A stretch of 64,000 nt of DNA from Clostridia bacterium (GCA_024404145.1 JAKSQK010000001.1:186001-250000); one strand, 5' to 3'. Shown: positions 36,636 to 46,253, numbered from the stretch's first letter. Translations and numbers: made by a program. The notes: generated from the sequence alone by a model not told the origin.

Positions 36636-37538
36636 ATGTCTTTTTGCGTTGAAATAAAAAACGAACTTGCTGAGCTTAAAACAAAGGGTTGTTGCAAAAC
36701 TTCCCTTATCTACGGTTTTGCTCTTTTCGGCCGTTCATTCAGCGCAAAAAGGATTTGTCTGCAAACCGAAAATGAAAAAACGGCAAAATCCTATGCTTCG
36801 CTTTTATCAAGTGTTTACGGCGTTGATGTTGATATAAGGTGCGGCGGCGGTAAATGCCCTACATATATCGCCGAAGTCGGCAGTGAATTTGACCGCCTTA
36901 AAATACTGGCTTCGGTAGATTTCGGAATTTATGATAAAAGTATTTATAATGATATTTTTTACAGAGAATGTTGTAAACAGAGCTTTATAAGAGGCGCTTT
37001 TTTGGCATGTGGCCATCTTTCCGACCCGAATAAGAGTTACAGGGTTGATTTTTATATAAAAAACGAGGCATTGGCAAAAGAGTTTTCGCTTTTTTTGGCA
37101 GAGCATCTTATTGAATCTCATATTTCAAAATGCGGAAACGGATTTCGGGTTTATATAAAGAAAAACGAAATGATAGTAAATCTTTTTGCGGTTATGGGAG
37201 CTAGTGCCGTCAGCTTAAAATATATTGAAACTTCGGTTATAAAGAGTTTTAACAATAAGTCGAATAGGGCTATAAATTGTGATAATGCTAATATAAATAG
37301 AACGGTTATGGCATCAAAAAAGCAAAGAGATGCCATTGAATTTTTAATAAAAAATGAGCGCTTGGAGTCGCTTCCCGAGGAACTAAAAAAGGTTGCGAAA
37401 CTCAGAATGGAAAACCCCGAATTATCGTTAAAGCAACTTGCGGGTATAAGCCCCGATTCTCTCACCGTTTCGGGACTTAATCACCGACTTAAAAGAATAA
37501 TGGAAATTTACGAAGAAGTTAAAAAAATAAAGGAGTAA
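36636..37538 (+). CDS. whiA: WhiA, DNA-binding protein (LAGLIDADG-like + HTH)
   Basis: 300 residues. N-terminal part begins 'MSFCVEIKNELAELK'; a degenerate LAGLIDADG homing-endonuclease fold occupies about 100-190 ('SFIRGAFLACGHLSDPNKSY' region). The C-terminal helix-turn-helix (about 215-295) has 'MENPELSLKQLAG' and 'GLNHRLKRIMEIYEE'. WhiA affects division and chromosome segregation in Bacillus and sporulation in Streptomyces. It sits 8 bases after rapZ and 5 bases before dnaE. Confidence 0.95.
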   Translation: MSFCVEIKNELAELKTKGCCKTSLIYGFALFGRSFSAKRICLQTENEKTAKSYASLLSSVYGVDVDIRCGGGKCPTYIAEVGSEFDRLKILASVDFGIYDKSIYNDIFYRECCKQSFIRGAFLACGHLSDPNKSYRVDFYIKNEALAKEFSLFLAEHLIESHISKCGNGFRVYIKKNEMIVNLFAVMGASAVSLKYIETSVIKSFNNKSNRAINCDNANINRTVMASKKQRDAIEFLIKNERLESLPEELKKVAKLRMENPELSLKQLAGISPDSLTVSGLNHRLKRIMEIYEEVKKIKE

Positions 37539-37543
37539 TATCT

Positions 37544-40500
37544 ATGGACTTCGTTCATCTGCATCTTCATACCGAATACAGTCTGCTTGACGGATGTTGC
37601 AGAATAGATAAACTCTTTGAAAGCGTTAAATCAAAGGGTCAAAACAGTGTTGCCATAACCGACCATGGAGTTATGTACGGCGCTGTTCTTTTTTATAAAG
37701 AAGCGCTGAAAAACGGAATAAAACCCATAATCGGCTGCGAAGTTTATGTTGCGCCGAGAAGCCGTTTTCAAAAGGAAAAGGCGCTTGACAGCGAATATAG
37801 CCACCTTGTTCTTTTATGCGAAAACAACGAGGGCTATTCAAACCTGTTAAAGATAGTTTCCGCCGGTTTTACAGAGGGATTTTATTCAAAACCGAGGGTT
37901 GATGAAGAAACCCTAAGAAAGTACAGTAAGGGACTTATCGCTCTATCGGCTTGTCTTGCGGGAGAGCTGCCCAAAAAACTCATAAAAAGGGATTTGGAAG
38001 GTGCGCAAGAGGTCGTTGAAAAATATATTGATATTTTCGGAAAAGAAAATTATTTTTTAGAACTTCAAGATCATGGAATTGAAGAACAAAAGGAAATAAA
38101 TCCGCTCATTATAAATCTTGCGAGAAGATATGGTGTCGGTCTTGTTGCAACAAATGATGTTCACTATGTTGAAAAGCAAGATGCCGAAATGCATAAAGTT
38201 CTGCTTTGTATTCAAACGGGAAGCAAAGTTAACGAAAAAAATGCTCTTGAATTCAAAACGGAGGAATTTTATCTTAAATCGGCAGACGAGATGTTTTCTC
38301 TTTTTTCAAATGTTCCCGAAGCCATTGAAAACACGCAAAAAATCGCCGATAGATGTAATGTTACCCTTGAATTCGGCAAAATCAAACTGCCGTTTTTTGA
38401 TACAAACGGAGAGGACCATTTTAAGTATTTCAGCGACAGATGTTTTAAGGGGCTTTATGATAAATACGGTCAAAATCCCGACAAATCGGTAATTGAGCGG
38501 CTTAAATACGAACTGTCGGTTATAGACAGAATGGGATATACCGATTATTATTTAATAGTTTGGGATTTTGTTAATTTTGCCAAAAAAAGCGGAATACCGG
38601 TAGGTCCCGGAAGGGGCTCGGGAGCCGGAAGTTTGGCGGCATACTGTATTGGAATTACCGGTATTGACCCGATAAAATATGACCTTATTTTTGAGAGATT
38701 TCTAAATCCCGAAAGGGTTTCAATGCCTGATTTTGATATAGATTTTTGCTATATCAGAAGAAGCGAAGTTATAGACTATGTTATAAAAAAATACGGCGAA
38801 GACCATGTTGCGCAAATCGTAACATTCGGAACAATGGCGGCAAGAGCGGCCATAAGAGATGTCGGCAGGGCGCTTGATATTCCTTATGCTCTTTGCGATA
38901 AGGTTGCAAAACTCATTCCTCAGGCCATGGGAGTAACGCTTGTCGGTGCATTAAACGGAAACGCAGAACTAAAAAAGCTTTATGATAACGATGAAAATGT
39001 TAAAAAGCTTTATGATATGGCGATTAAACTTGAAGGTATGCCGAGACATGCCTCTACCCATGCCGCCGGTGTTGTAATTTCTGATAAACCGGTCAGTGAA
39101 TATGTACCGCTCAGCACTAATGACGGCGCCGTTGTAACGCAGTATACCATGACGGTTCTTGACGAGCTCGGACTTCTTAAAATGGATTTTTTGGGGCTCA
39201 GAAATCTAACGGTAATTGACGACACGGTAAAGAAAATTAGAATTACCGACAAAAGTTTTGATATAGAAAAAATCCCTCTTGATGATAAAGATACGATAAA
39301 TATGATGGCAAAAGGGCAAACCGACGGTGTATTTCAATTTGAGTCCGACGGAATGAAATCGGTTTTAAGGAAATTTATTCCCGAAACCATAGAAGATTTA
39401 ATTGCAATTTTATCGCTTTACCGCCCCGGACCTATGGATTCGATACCTAAATATATTCATAACCGCCATAACCCCGATGATGTAAAATATGATACCCCGC
39501 TTTTGGAACCTATATTAAAAGTTACCTACGGTTGCATTGTTTATCAAGAACAGGTTATGCAGGTTTTCAGGGAACTTGCCGGTTATTCTTTCGGCAGAGC
39601 CGATGTTGTAAGAAGGGCTATGGCAAAGAAAAAGCATGATGTTATGCAAAAAGAACGAGATGCCTTTATTTACGGAGAGAAGGATGAAAACGGAACTGTT
39701 TTATGCGAGGGTGCCGTAAATAGGGGAGTTGACCAAAAGGTAGCCGCAAAGATTTTCGATGAAATGTCGGCTTTTTCTTCCTATGCATTTAATAAATCTC
39801 ATGCCGCCGCCTATGCGGTTGTCGCTTATCAAACGGCGTATCTTAAATGCCATTATCCCGAATACTATTTTGCAGCTCTCTTGACAAGTGTTCTCGATAA
39901 TGTTAATAAAGTTTCGCTTTATTGCGCCGAATGTAAACGGCTCGGTATTAAAATATTGCCGCCGAGTGTTAACGAGAGCGATAAATATTTTACTGCCCAA
40001 AAAGGTGCCGTAAGATTTGGTCTGTTAGGCATAAAAAATCTCGGAATTTCTGCGATAGAACGCATAATTTCCGAGCGAAACTCAGGCGGAAAATACGAAA
40101 CTCTTTTTGATTTTTGCAGGAGAAACAGGGGCAGAGAATTAAATACCCGTTCCCTTGAAAGTCTTATAAAGAGCGGGTCGTTTGACTGTTTTTATGATAA
40201 CAGGAGACGAATGCTCCTTGGTATTGAGAGCGTAGTCGGTGCTGTTAACGATGAAATGAGATTTTCTTCGGAAAATCAGCTTGATTTGTTTGGCGACGAC
40301 AAAGAATACAGTTCTCTTGAACTGCCCGAAGTTGAGGATTTGCCCCAAATGCAAAAACTTTTTATGGAAAAGCAGTCAACGGGACTTTATCTTTCCGGTC
40401 ATCCGATGATGTACTATGAGGACTATGTAAAGCAAAAAGGAACGGTTAGAATAAGCGATGTTTTATCCGGTAAATATAAGGATGGTTCTTTCGTAAAAAT

Positions 40501-40990
40501 CGGCGGAGTTTTAGCCGATGTCAAGGTGCGACAACTTAAAAACAAGTCGATAATAGCATCAACATCAATAGAAGATTTGTCCGGCTCGGTTTTAGTTACG
40601 GTTTTTTCATCTATTCATGCAAAATACAACGATATATTAAAATCGGGCGAAGCGGTAATAATAAACGCAAGAATTAACGAAATGGAAGAGCGAGACCCCG
40701 AACTTATCCTCGACAGTGTTGAGAAAATACCCGATTCGGCATTCAGGCAACCCGTAAAAAAAGAGGTTGCAAAGGGTCTGTATTTAAGGGTAAAAAGCAT
40801 AAATTCTCCCGAGTTCGAAATCATTAAAAAGGTTATTGCCGATTATCAGGGCGATTATAAAATCGTTATTTTGGAAACCGAAACAAACAAAAGATTTTCG
40901 GCACCCGAAAGTATGAAAGTAGAGAAAAACAGTAATCTTATTTCGCAACTTGCCGAAATCGTCGGTGAGGATAATATCAAATTTATATAA
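37544..40990 (+). CDS. dnaE: DNA polymerase III alpha subunit (DnaE)
   Basis: 1148 residues. N-terminal PHP domain ('FVHLHLHTEYSLLDG', 'AITDHGVMYG'), polymerase core with 'GPGRGSGAGSLAAY' near 355 and the catalytic 'MPDFDIDFCY' near 394, helix-hairpin-helix region after 780, and an OB-fold domain about 965-1060. It lacks the PolC exonuclease and is DnaE1/DnaE3-like in size; it synthesises DNA at the fork or extends primers. The PHP residues look intact. AAAGGAG lies before the ATG. It ends the hprK unit; no terminator follows, but pfkA has its own promoter. Confidence 0.96.
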   Translation: MDFVHLHLHTEYSLLDGCCRIDKLFESVKSKGQNSVAITDHGVMYGAVLFYKEALKNGIKPIIGCEVYVAPRSRFQKEKALDSEYSHLVLLCENNEGYSNLLKIVSAGFTEGFYSKPRVDEETLRKYSKGLIALSACLAGELPKKLIKRDLEGAQEVVEKYIDIFGKENYFLELQDHGIEEQKEINPLIINLARRYGVGLVATNDVHYVEKQDAEMHKVLLCIQTGSKVNEKNALEFKTEEFYLKSADEMFSLFSNVPEAIENTQKIADRCNVTLEFGKIKLPFFDTNGEDHFKYFSDRCFKGLYDKYGQNPDKSVIERLKYELSVIDRMGYTDYYLIVWDFVNFAKKSGIPVGPGRGSGAGSLAAYCIGITGIDPIKYDLIFERFLNPERVSMPDFDIDFCYIRRSEVIDYVIKKYGEDHVAQIVTFGTMAARAAIRDVGRALDIPYALCDKVAKLIPQAMGVTLVGALNGNAELKKLYDNDENVKKLYDMAIKLEGMPRHASTHAAGVVISDKPVSEYVPLSTNDGAVVTQYTMTVLDELGLLKMDFLGLRNLTVIDDTVKKIRITDKSFDIEKIPLDDKDTINMMAKGQTDGVFQFESDGMKSVLRKFIPETIEDLIAILSLYRPGPMDSIPKYIHNRHNPDDVKYDTPLLEPILKVTYGCIVYQEQVMQVFRELAGYSFGRADVVRRAMAKKKHDVMQKERDAFIYGEKDENGTVLCEGAVNRGVDQKVAAKIFDEMSAFSSYAFNKSHAAAYAVVAYQTAYLKCHYPEYYFAALLTSVLDNVNKVSLYCAECKRLGIKILPPSVNESDKYFTAQKGAVRFGLLGIKNLGISAIERIISERNSGGKYETLFDFCRRNRGRELNTRSLESLIKSGSFDCFYDNRRRMLLGIESVVGAVNDEMRFSSENQLDLFGDDKEYSSLELPEVEDLPQMQKLFMEKQSTGLYLSGHPMMYYEDYVKQKGTVRISDVLSGKYKDGSFVKIGGVLADVKVRQLKNKSIIASTSIEDLSGSVLVTVFSSIHAKYNDILKSGEAVIINARINEMEERDPELILDSVEKIPDSAFRQPVKKEVAKGLYLRVKSINSPEFEIIKKVIADYQGDYKIVILETETNKRFSAPESMKVEKNSNLISQLAEIVGEDNIKFI

Positions 40991-40998
40991 ATATTTTC

Positions 40999-41027
40999 TT
41001 GAAAAAGGTATAGAAACATTATATAAT
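40999..41027 (+). promoter_or_regulatory. Promoter of pfkA
   Basis: TTGAAA (40999-41004) and TATAAT (41022-41027), 17-bp spacer. Confidence 0.75.
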
Positions 41028-41060
41028 GTTAGTTGTTAAATTTTGGAGATGATATATTTT

Positions 41061-42029
41061 ATGAAAACAATAGGCGTATTAACAAGCGGAGGAGATGCTC
41101 CGGGAATGAATGCGGCAATTCGTGCCGTAGTCAGAACTGCCATATCTCTCGGAATGAATGTTAAGGGAATAAGAAGAGGATATAACGGTCTTATTGAGGG
41201 CGATGTTATCGACCTTGATTTGCGTTCTGTTTCGGATATTATTCATAGGGGCGGAACCTTCCTTTATACAGCAAGAAGTCCCAAGTTCAAGACCGAAGAG
41301 GGAATTGCTTTGGCGGTTGAAAACTGCAAAAAGTTAGGAATAGAAGGTATCGTAGTAATAGGCGGCGACGGCTCTTACAGAGGCGCCCGTGATTTATCAA
41401 ATCACGGAATACCCTGCGTTGGCATACCGGGAACTATTGATAACGATATCTCTTCAACCGATTATACAATAGGTTTTGACACGGCTATGAATACTGCTGT
41501 TGAAATGGTTGACAGAATTCGTGATACGGCTCAGTCGCATGACCGTTGCAGTGTTGTTGAGGTTATGGGAAGACATGCCGGATTTATCGCCGTTCAGACA
41601 GGTATTGCAGTCGGCGCAACTTCAATTTTAATTCCCGAAATCGAGCCCGATTTAGATGCAATTATAGAGAAAATGAAAAATTCAAACAAAACGGGCAAAA
41701 AACATTTTATCATTGTTGTCGCCGAAGGTGTAAATATCGAGGGCGGTGTTGATGCGATAGCCAAGAAAATCGAGAGTGAAACGGGCATCGAATCGAGAGC
41801 CACCGTTTTAGGTCATGTACAGCGCGGTGGCAGTCCGACCGTAAGGGATAGGGTGTGCGCTACCGAACTCGGTAACGCCGCAGTTCATCTGTTAAATCAC
41901 GGTATAGGCAATAGGGTTGTCGGTTATAAAGACGGCGGCCTTGTAAATTACGATATTTTTGAAGCTCTGAATATGGAAAAATCGCTCGATTTTGATATGG
42001 TTGAGGTTGCCCACGAAACTTCAATTTAA
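41061..42029 (+). CDS. pfkA: ATP-dependent 6-phosphofructokinase
   Basis: 322 residues, the bacterial PfkA length. '[19 protein letters not shown]' at the N-terminus, '[13 protein letters not shown]' near 100 (the Gly in GGDGS marks ATP, not pyrophosphate, as donor), the substrate/catalytic '[22 protein letters not shown]' region near 123, 'EVMGRHAGF' near 167 and '[13 protein letters not shown]' near 250. It commits fructose 6-phosphate to glycolysis. ATG 41061 has GGAGATG upstream. Confidence 0.97.
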   Translation: MKTIGVLTSGGDAPGMNAAIRAVVRTAISLGMNVKGIRRGYNGLIEGDVIDLDLRSVSDIIHRGGTFLYTARSPKFKTEEGIALAVENCKKLGIEGIVVIGGDGSYRGARDLSNHGIPCVGIPGTIDNDISSTDYTIGFDTAMNTAVEMVDRIRDTAQSHDRCSVVEVMGRHAGFIAVQTGIAVGATSILIPEIEPDLDAIIEKMKNSNKTGKKHFIIVVAEGVNIEGGVDAIAKKIESETGIESRATVLGHVQRGGSPTVRDRVCATELGNAAVHLLNHGIGNRVVGYKDGGLVNYDIFEALNMEKSLDFDMVEVAHETSI

Positions 42030-42074
42030 CAAAAACAAAAAAGAAAACAAAAATTATCAAAATGCAACAAAATG

Positions 42075-42104
42075 TCCGCCGTTGAAAGACACAGCGGATT
42101 TTTT
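42075..42104 (+). terminator. Probable terminator of pfkA
   Basis: Short stem TCCGC/GCGGA with a 14-base loop, then six T residues. The stem is only 5 bp, so confidence is moderate. Confidence 0.55.
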
Positions 42105-42126
42105 ATAAAAAAATTGTTTTTTTAGG

Positions 42127-42155
42127 TTGACATCGGTAATATATAATGATAGAAT
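42127..42155 (+). promoter_or_regulatory. Promoter of gdhA
   Basis: TTGACA (42127-42132) and TAGAAT (42150-42155) with a 17-bp spacer. A TATAAT at 42142 is too close to the -35 box to be used. Confidence 0.7.
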
Positions 42156-42183
42156 ACCCGCATTATTAAAGGAGTTGTTATAT

Positions 42184-43536
42184 ATGTTTAAGTCGCAGTA
42201 TCTGAATGAAGTTTATGAGGCATTAAATAAAAGAAGCGGAAACGAAACAGAATTTATGCAGGCGGTAAAGGAAGTTTTTGAATCTCTTGAAGATGTTATT
42301 GCTTCGAATCCCAATTATGAAAAATACGGTGTTATTGAGCGTATGGTAGAGCCCGAGCGAATGATAGTTTTCAAAGTTCCGTGGGTTGACGATAACGGCA
42401 AGGTTAGGGTTAACCGAGGATTCAGAGTTCAGTTTAACTCTGCTATCGGTCCTTATAAGGGCGGTTTGAGATTTCATCCTACCGTTAATTGCTCAATTAT
42501 GAAGTTCTTGGGTTTTGAGCAGACCTTCAAAAACAGTCTTACAACGCTTCCTATGGGCGGCGGTAAAGGCGGAGCCGATTTTGACCCGAAGGGCAAAAGC
42601 GATAGCGAAGTTATGAGATTTTGTCAGAGCTTTATGACCGAACTTTCGAAGCATATCGGTGCCGATACCGATGTTCCTGCCGGTGATATCGGCGTAGGAG
42701 CTCGTGAAGTCGGATATTTATTCGGTCAATATAAACGGCTTAAAAATGAGTTTACCGGAGCTTTAACAGGCAGAGGACTTTCGTTTGGTGGTTCCTTAAT
42801 CCGTCCCGAAGCCACAGGATACGGCGCCGTTTATTTTGTTGACGAAATGTTGAAGGACAACGGCGAATCCATAAAAGGCAAAACCTTTGCTGTTTCGGGA
42901 TTCGGTAATGTTGCCTGGGGAGCAGTTAAGAAGATAAACGATTTAGGCGGTAAGGTTGTAACTATTTCGGGACCTGACGGTTATGTTTATGATAAAGACG
43001 GTATAAACACAGACGAAAAAATCAACTTTATGCTCGAAATGAGGTCATCTTGCAGAGATTGCGTTAAGGATTATGCTGATAAATTCGGAGTCCCGTTCTT
43101 TGAAGGAAAGCGTCCTTGGGAGCAAAAGGTCGATATTGTTATGCCTTGTGCCATTCAAAATGAAATCGGAATCGAAGATGCCAAAAACATCGTTAAAAAC
43201 GGTGTAAAGTATCTTGCCGAGGTTTCGAATATGCCTACAACTGCCGAAGCGGTTGAGTATCTTAAAGCAAATAATGTTGTTATTGCTCCTTCAAAAGCAG
43301 TAAATGCCGGTGGTGTTGCCGTTTCGGGTCTTGAAATGAGTCAGGGCTCAATGCGTTACAGCTGGACTGCCGAAGAGGTTGATGAGCGTTTGCATGAGAT
43401 TATGGCTTCTATTTATAAAAATACCTGCGAGGCCGCCGAAAAATACGGCAAAAAAGGCGATCTTGTCGCCGGTGCAAATATTGCAGGATTCTTAAAGGTT
43501 GCCGATGCAATGATAGCGCAGGGTATTGCTTACTAA
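42184..43536 (+). CDS. gdhA: NADP-type glutamate dehydrogenase
   Basis: 450 residues, the hexameric GDH-50 class. 'RGFRVQFNSAIGPYKGGLRFHP' region near 80-100 binds glutamate, 'PMGGGKGGADFDPKGKSD' near 125 holds the catalytic lysine region, 'DVPAGDIGVGAREVGYLFG' follows, and the nucleotide-binding 'VSGFGNVAWGAV' lies near 240. It assimilates ammonia by converting 2-oxoglutarate to glutamate. NADP specificity is inferred from family resemblance. ATG 42184 has AAAGGAG 7-8 bases upstream. It is monocistronic. Confidence 0.95.
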   Translation: MFKSQYLNEVYEALNKRSGNETEFMQAVKEVFESLEDVIASNPNYEKYGVIERMVEPERMIVFKVPWVDDNGKVRVNRGFRVQFNSAIGPYKGGLRFHPTVNCSIMKFLGFEQTFKNSLTTLPMGGGKGGADFDPKGKSDSEVMRFCQSFMTELSKHIGADTDVPAGDIGVGAREVGYLFGQYKRLKNEFTGALTGRGLSFGGSLIRPEATGYGAVYFVDEMLKDNGESIKGKTFAVSGFGNVAWGAVKKINDLGGKVVTISGPDGYVYDKDGINTDEKINFMLEMRSSCRDCVKDYADKFGVPFFEGKRPWEQKVDIVMPCAIQNEIGIEDAKNIVKNGVKYLAEVSNMPTTAEAVEYLKANNVVIAPSKAVNAGGVAVSGLEMSQGSMRYSWTAEEVDERLHEIMASIYKNTCEAAEKYGKKGDLVAGANIAGFLKVADAMIAQGIAY

Positions 43537-43540
43537 TTTA

Positions 43541-43569
43541 TTGCGTTTTTTGTTAATTGATGATATAAT
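43541..43569 (+). promoter_or_regulatory. Predicted promoter of the tetR-type gene
   Basis: TTGCGT (43541-43546) and TATAAT (43564-43569), 17-bp spacer. The likely transcription start lies in the palindrome described next. Confidence 0.6.
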
Positions 43570-43600
43570 AACAGAGGTGTACTTAAAATACATCTCTGTT
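43570..43600 (+). promoter_or_regulatory. Long palindrome at the tetR-type promoter (operator or terminator)
   Basis: Inverted repeat with arms AACAGAGGTGTA and TACATCTCTGTT (one G-T wobble) around a 7-base centre. It directly abuts the -10 box of the TetR-family gene, the place where an autoregulatory operator is expected. The TTTTATTTT that follows would also allow it to terminate gdhA. Confidence 0.6.
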
Positions 43601-43621
43601 TTATTTTAGGGGGCGAGTCGG

Positions 43622-44212
43622 TTGAAAAAGAAAAATATGCGCAATACAAAAGGCAGGATAGTATCTGCCGCTTGGCATCTTTTTTATGAGCAGGGTTATG
43701 AAAACACGACGGTTGATGATATAATTTTTGAATCTGAAACATCAAAGGGCTCTTTTTATCATTATTTCAGCGGTAAAGATTCTCTGCTTTCAACACTTTC
43801 TTATTTGTTCGATGAAAAATATGAAGAACTTTCCGCCTCTTTTCCCGAAAATATGGACGCAATAAGCAAACTTTTGTATCTTAATTCTGAAATGTTTCGC
43901 ATAATTGAAGATACAATTTCCATAGAACTTCTTGCAAGACTTTTGTCAACGCAACTTGTAACTAAAAGCGAAAAGCATTTGCTCGACAAAGAGCGAACAT
44001 ACTATAAATTGCTTCGCAGTATAATAGTAGAAGGGCAGGAAAACGGAGAAATAGTTAAGGATAAATCGGCAAACGACATAGTAAAGGCGTATGCAATGTA
44101 TGAAAGAGCGCTTATGTATGACTGGTGTCTTTGCAACGGAGAATATTCCCTTAGAGAATACAGTTCCGCCATGCTCCCGATGTTCATTTCGGGGTATAAA
44201 ATCTCAAAATAA
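43622..44212 (+). CDS. TetR/AcrR family transcriptional regulator
   Basis: 196 residues. The N-terminal helix-turn-helix (about 10-55) contains 'IVSAAWHLFYEQGYENTTVDD' region and 'SKGSFYHYFSGKDSLLS', the standard TetR recognition helix. The C-terminal ligand domain (60-196) has no recognised ligand. TTG 43622 is preceded by GGGGGCGAG; ATG 43637 is an alternative. It lies between gdhA and putP on the same strand, so either could be a target. Confidence 0.9.
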   Translation: MKKKNMRNTKGRIVSAAWHLFYEQGYENTTVDDIIFESETSKGSFYHYFSGKDSLLSTLSYLFDEKYEELSASFPENMDAISKLLYLNSEMFRIIEDTISIELLARLLSTQLVTKSEKHLLDKERTYYKLLRSIIVEGQENGEIVKDKSANDIVKAYAMYERALMYDWCLCNGEYSLREYSSAMLPMFISGYKISK

Positions 44213-44228
44213 TAAAAATTTATTTTTT

Positions 44229-44248
44229 GTACTTATTTTAGTATGTAC
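44229..44248 (+). repeat. Imperfect palindrome upstream of putP
   Basis: GTACTTA...TATGTAC (44229-44248) shares the GTACTTA half-site with the palindrome before the tetR-type gene. It could be a second binding site of that regulator. Confidence 0.35.
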
Positions 44249-44261
44249 TGCGGTCTAATAA

Positions 44262-44306
44262 AAAATCGCCTATTATAAAGAGTTTTTTCTTTATATCGGC
44301 GATTTT
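44262..44306 (+). terminator. Terminator of the tetR-type gene
   Basis: Outer stem AAAATCGCC/GGCGATTTT (44262-44270 with 44298-44306) and inner stem TATAAAG/CTTTATA. The T-rich right arm serves the plus strand. Confidence 0.8.
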
Positions 44307-44337
44307 GTATTTATTTTGGTCTATACTTAATTCTATG

Positions 44338-44366
44338 TTGCAGTCTATGGAAAAGTATGGTATAAT
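44338..44366 (+). promoter_or_regulatory. Promoter of putP
   Basis: TTGCAG (44338-44343) and TATAAT (44361-44366), 17-bp spacer. Confidence 0.7.
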
Positions 44367-44400
44367 GCAAATGTCAATTTTTTGAAAGGGGAGAAATGAG

Positions 44401-45942
44401 ATGTTAACAACAAATAACATTATTATTCTCGCAGCCATCGCATTATATATGATTATGATGGTTGTTATCGGCGCTGTTGTTTCAAAAAGAAATAAAACAG
44501 CGAGTGATTATTATTTAGGCGGCAGAAAATTGGGTCCGCTCGTTACCGCAATGAGTGCGGAAGCTTCGGATATGAGCGGTTGGCTCTTGATGGGTCTTCC
44601 TGCCGTAGCCATGATGGGCGGTTTGGCAGAAGCATTTTGGACTGCCGTAGGTCTTGCGATCGGTACATATATTAACTGGTTGGTAGTTGCGAAAAGACTT
44701 CGTAAGTACAGCGCTAAAATTGATGCGTTTACAATACCTGATTTCTTTGCAAAGCGATTCGGAGATAAGAGCCGTGTTCTTGTAACCGTTTCTGCATTGC
44801 TTATCATTGTATTCTTCATTCCTTATACCGCTTCGGGCTTTGCCGCTTGTGGAAAGCTCTTTACTTCGCTTTTCGGTATGAATTATATGACGGCAATGAT
44901 TATCAGCGCAGCTGTTATTGTTATTTATTGTACATTAGGCGGTTTCTTCGCCGCTTCAACAACCGACTTTGTTCAAAGTATTGTTATGACTATTGCTTTG
45001 TTTGTTGTAATCGGTTTCGGCGAGGGTACAGTTCACGGCTTCGGAAATGTTTTTGAAAATGTTAAAGGTCTTAGCGGCTATCTTGATATTTTCAAGGGCT
45101 TTAATGTTTCAACCGGCGAAACAGGAAGTTACGGTGCTTTGCCTGTTGCTTCAACTCTTGCTTGGGGTCTCGGTTACTTCGGTATGCCCCATATTCTTTT
45201 AAGATTTATGGCTATAGAAGATGAAAATAAACTCAAACTTTCAAGAAGAGTAGCTTCGGTTTGGGTTACAATTTCAATGGGCATAGCAGTTCTTATCGGT
45301 GTTATTGGATATAGCTTGATGAAAAACGGCATTATCCCCGCTTATGCCGATGCTACAACCGCAGAAACAATAATCGTTGATATTTCAAAGGTTATTTCAA
45401 AATTCGGTTTTGTTCCTGCATTTGTCGGCGGAGTAATTCTTGCCGGTATTTTGGCATCAACAATGTCAACTGCCGATTCGCAGTTACTCGCAGCGGCTTC
45501 AAGTGTTTCAGAAAACCTCGTAAAAGAAACATTCGGTATAAAGATGTCTCAAAAAACATCAATGATTTTGGCTCGAGTTTCTGTTATCGCAATTTCAGTA
45601 GTTGCAATATTTATTGCCAAGAATCCTAACAGCTCGGTATTCAGAATAGTATCATTCGCTTGGGCAGGTTTCGGCGCTGCATTCGGTCCTGTTATCCTTT
45701 GCGCTCTGTTTTGGAAGAGAACAAACAAGTACGGCGCTATTGCAGGAATGCTTTCAGGCGGTATAATGGTATTCGTTTGGAAGTTTATTGTAAGAGTTCA
45801 GTTTGCAGATACAATTCTCAACATTTATGAACTTTTACCTGCTTTCATAGTTGCTCTTGTTGCAATTATCGTTGTAAGTTTGCTGACAAAAGCACCCGAA
45901 AAAGAAATTACCGATGTTTATGAAGAAATAAAGAACGCATAA
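44401..45942 (+). CDS. putP: Sodium/proline symporter PutP
   Basis: 513 residues, sodium:solute symporter family, about 13 membrane segments. 'DYYLGGRKLGPLVTAMSAEASDMSGWLLMG' region (residues 40-67) is highly PutP-like, including the Asp and Ser/Met positions that bind Na+ and proline. 'VIVIYCTLGGFFAASTTDFVQ' near 180 and 'GGVILAGILASTMSTADSQLL' near 345 are family signatures. It imports proline with Na+. It has its own promoter and terminator. Confidence 0.94.
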   Translation: MLTTNNIIILAAIALYMIMMVVIGAVVSKRNKTASDYYLGGRKLGPLVTAMSAEASDMSGWLLMGLPAVAMMGGLAEAFWTAVGLAIGTYINWLVVAKRLRKYSAKIDAFTIPDFFAKRFGDKSRVLVTVSALLIIVFFIPYTASGFAACGKLFTSLFGMNYMTAMIISAAVIVIYCTLGGFFAASTTDFVQSIVMTIALFVVIGFGEGTVHGFGNVFENVKGLSGYLDIFKGFNVSTGETGSYGALPVASTLAWGLGYFGMPHILLRFMAIEDENKLKLSRRVASVWVTISMGIAVLIGVIGYSLMKNGIIPAYADATTAETIIVDISKVISKFGFVPAFVGGVILAGILASTMSTADSQLLAAASSVSENLVKETFGIKMSQKTSMILARVSVIAISVVAIFIAKNPNSSVFRIVSFAWAGFGAAFGPVILCALFWKRTNKYGAIAGMLSGGIMVFVWKFIVRVQFADTILNIYELLPAFIVALVAIIVVSLLTKAPEKEITDVYEEIKNA

Positions 45943-45950
45943 ATAAAGTT

Positions 45951-45984
45951 GTAAGCAACCGAATTTTCGGTTGCTTACTTTTTT
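45951..45984 (+). terminator. Intrinsic terminator of putP
   Basis: Perfect 13-bp stem GTAAGCAACCGAA/TTCGGTTGCTTAC with a minimal loop and six T residues. Confidence 0.95.
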
Positions 45985-45994
45985 AATAAAACAG

Positions 45995-46023
45995 TTGACA
46001 ACTGATAGATTATGTTATAAAAT
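45995..46023 (+). promoter_or_regulatory. Promoter of the lysine riboswitch operon
   Basis: TTGACA (45995-46000) and TAAAAT (46018-46023), 17-bp spacer. Confidence 0.7.
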
Positions 46024-46030
46024 GTCTTTT

Positions 46031-46187
46031 AGATGGAGGCGCACCCGAGATTAGTAACCTACAAAAACGGTTGCCAAAACCGTAGGCGAAAGGCGACGGT
46101 GCCGAAGCGAATACCGTGGCGGGTATTTTGACTGGCAGTGCGGAGAATATCCGTAATGTTGTCGCAATTATTTGCGGAGAGCTATCA
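46031..46187 (+). promoter_or_regulatory. Lysine riboswitch (L-box)
   Basis: The conserved landmarks of the lysine aptamer occur in order: GGAGGCGCACCCGAGAT then TTAGTAACC (5' part), AGGCGAAAGGCGAC then GGTGCCGAAGCG (central), GACTGGCAGTGCGGAG, and the 3' closing TGCGGAGAGCTATC. Lysine binding should switch off the downstream dapA-ddh-lysA genes through the terminator that follows at 46208. The 3' aptamer end and the gene content agree with one another. Confidence 0.9.
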
Positions 46188-46207
46188 AAAAACAAAAGAG
46201 TTTTTTT

Positions 46208-46246
46208 GGGCAGCCGCATTTTTGCTTTGCGGTTGCCCTATCTTTT
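46208..46246 (+). terminator. Riboswitch-controlled terminator
   Basis: 11-bp stem GGGCAGCCGCA/TGCGGTTGCCC (one G-T pair) followed by TATCTTTT. It lies 20 bases after the L-box aptamer and is the probable expression platform. Confidence 0.75.
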
Positions 46247-46253
46247 ATATAAC

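Noticed and set aside
42142..42147. TATAAT as -10 box of gdhA
   Set aside because: It is only 9 bp from the TTGACA; TAGAAT at 42150 gives a normal 17-bp spacer.
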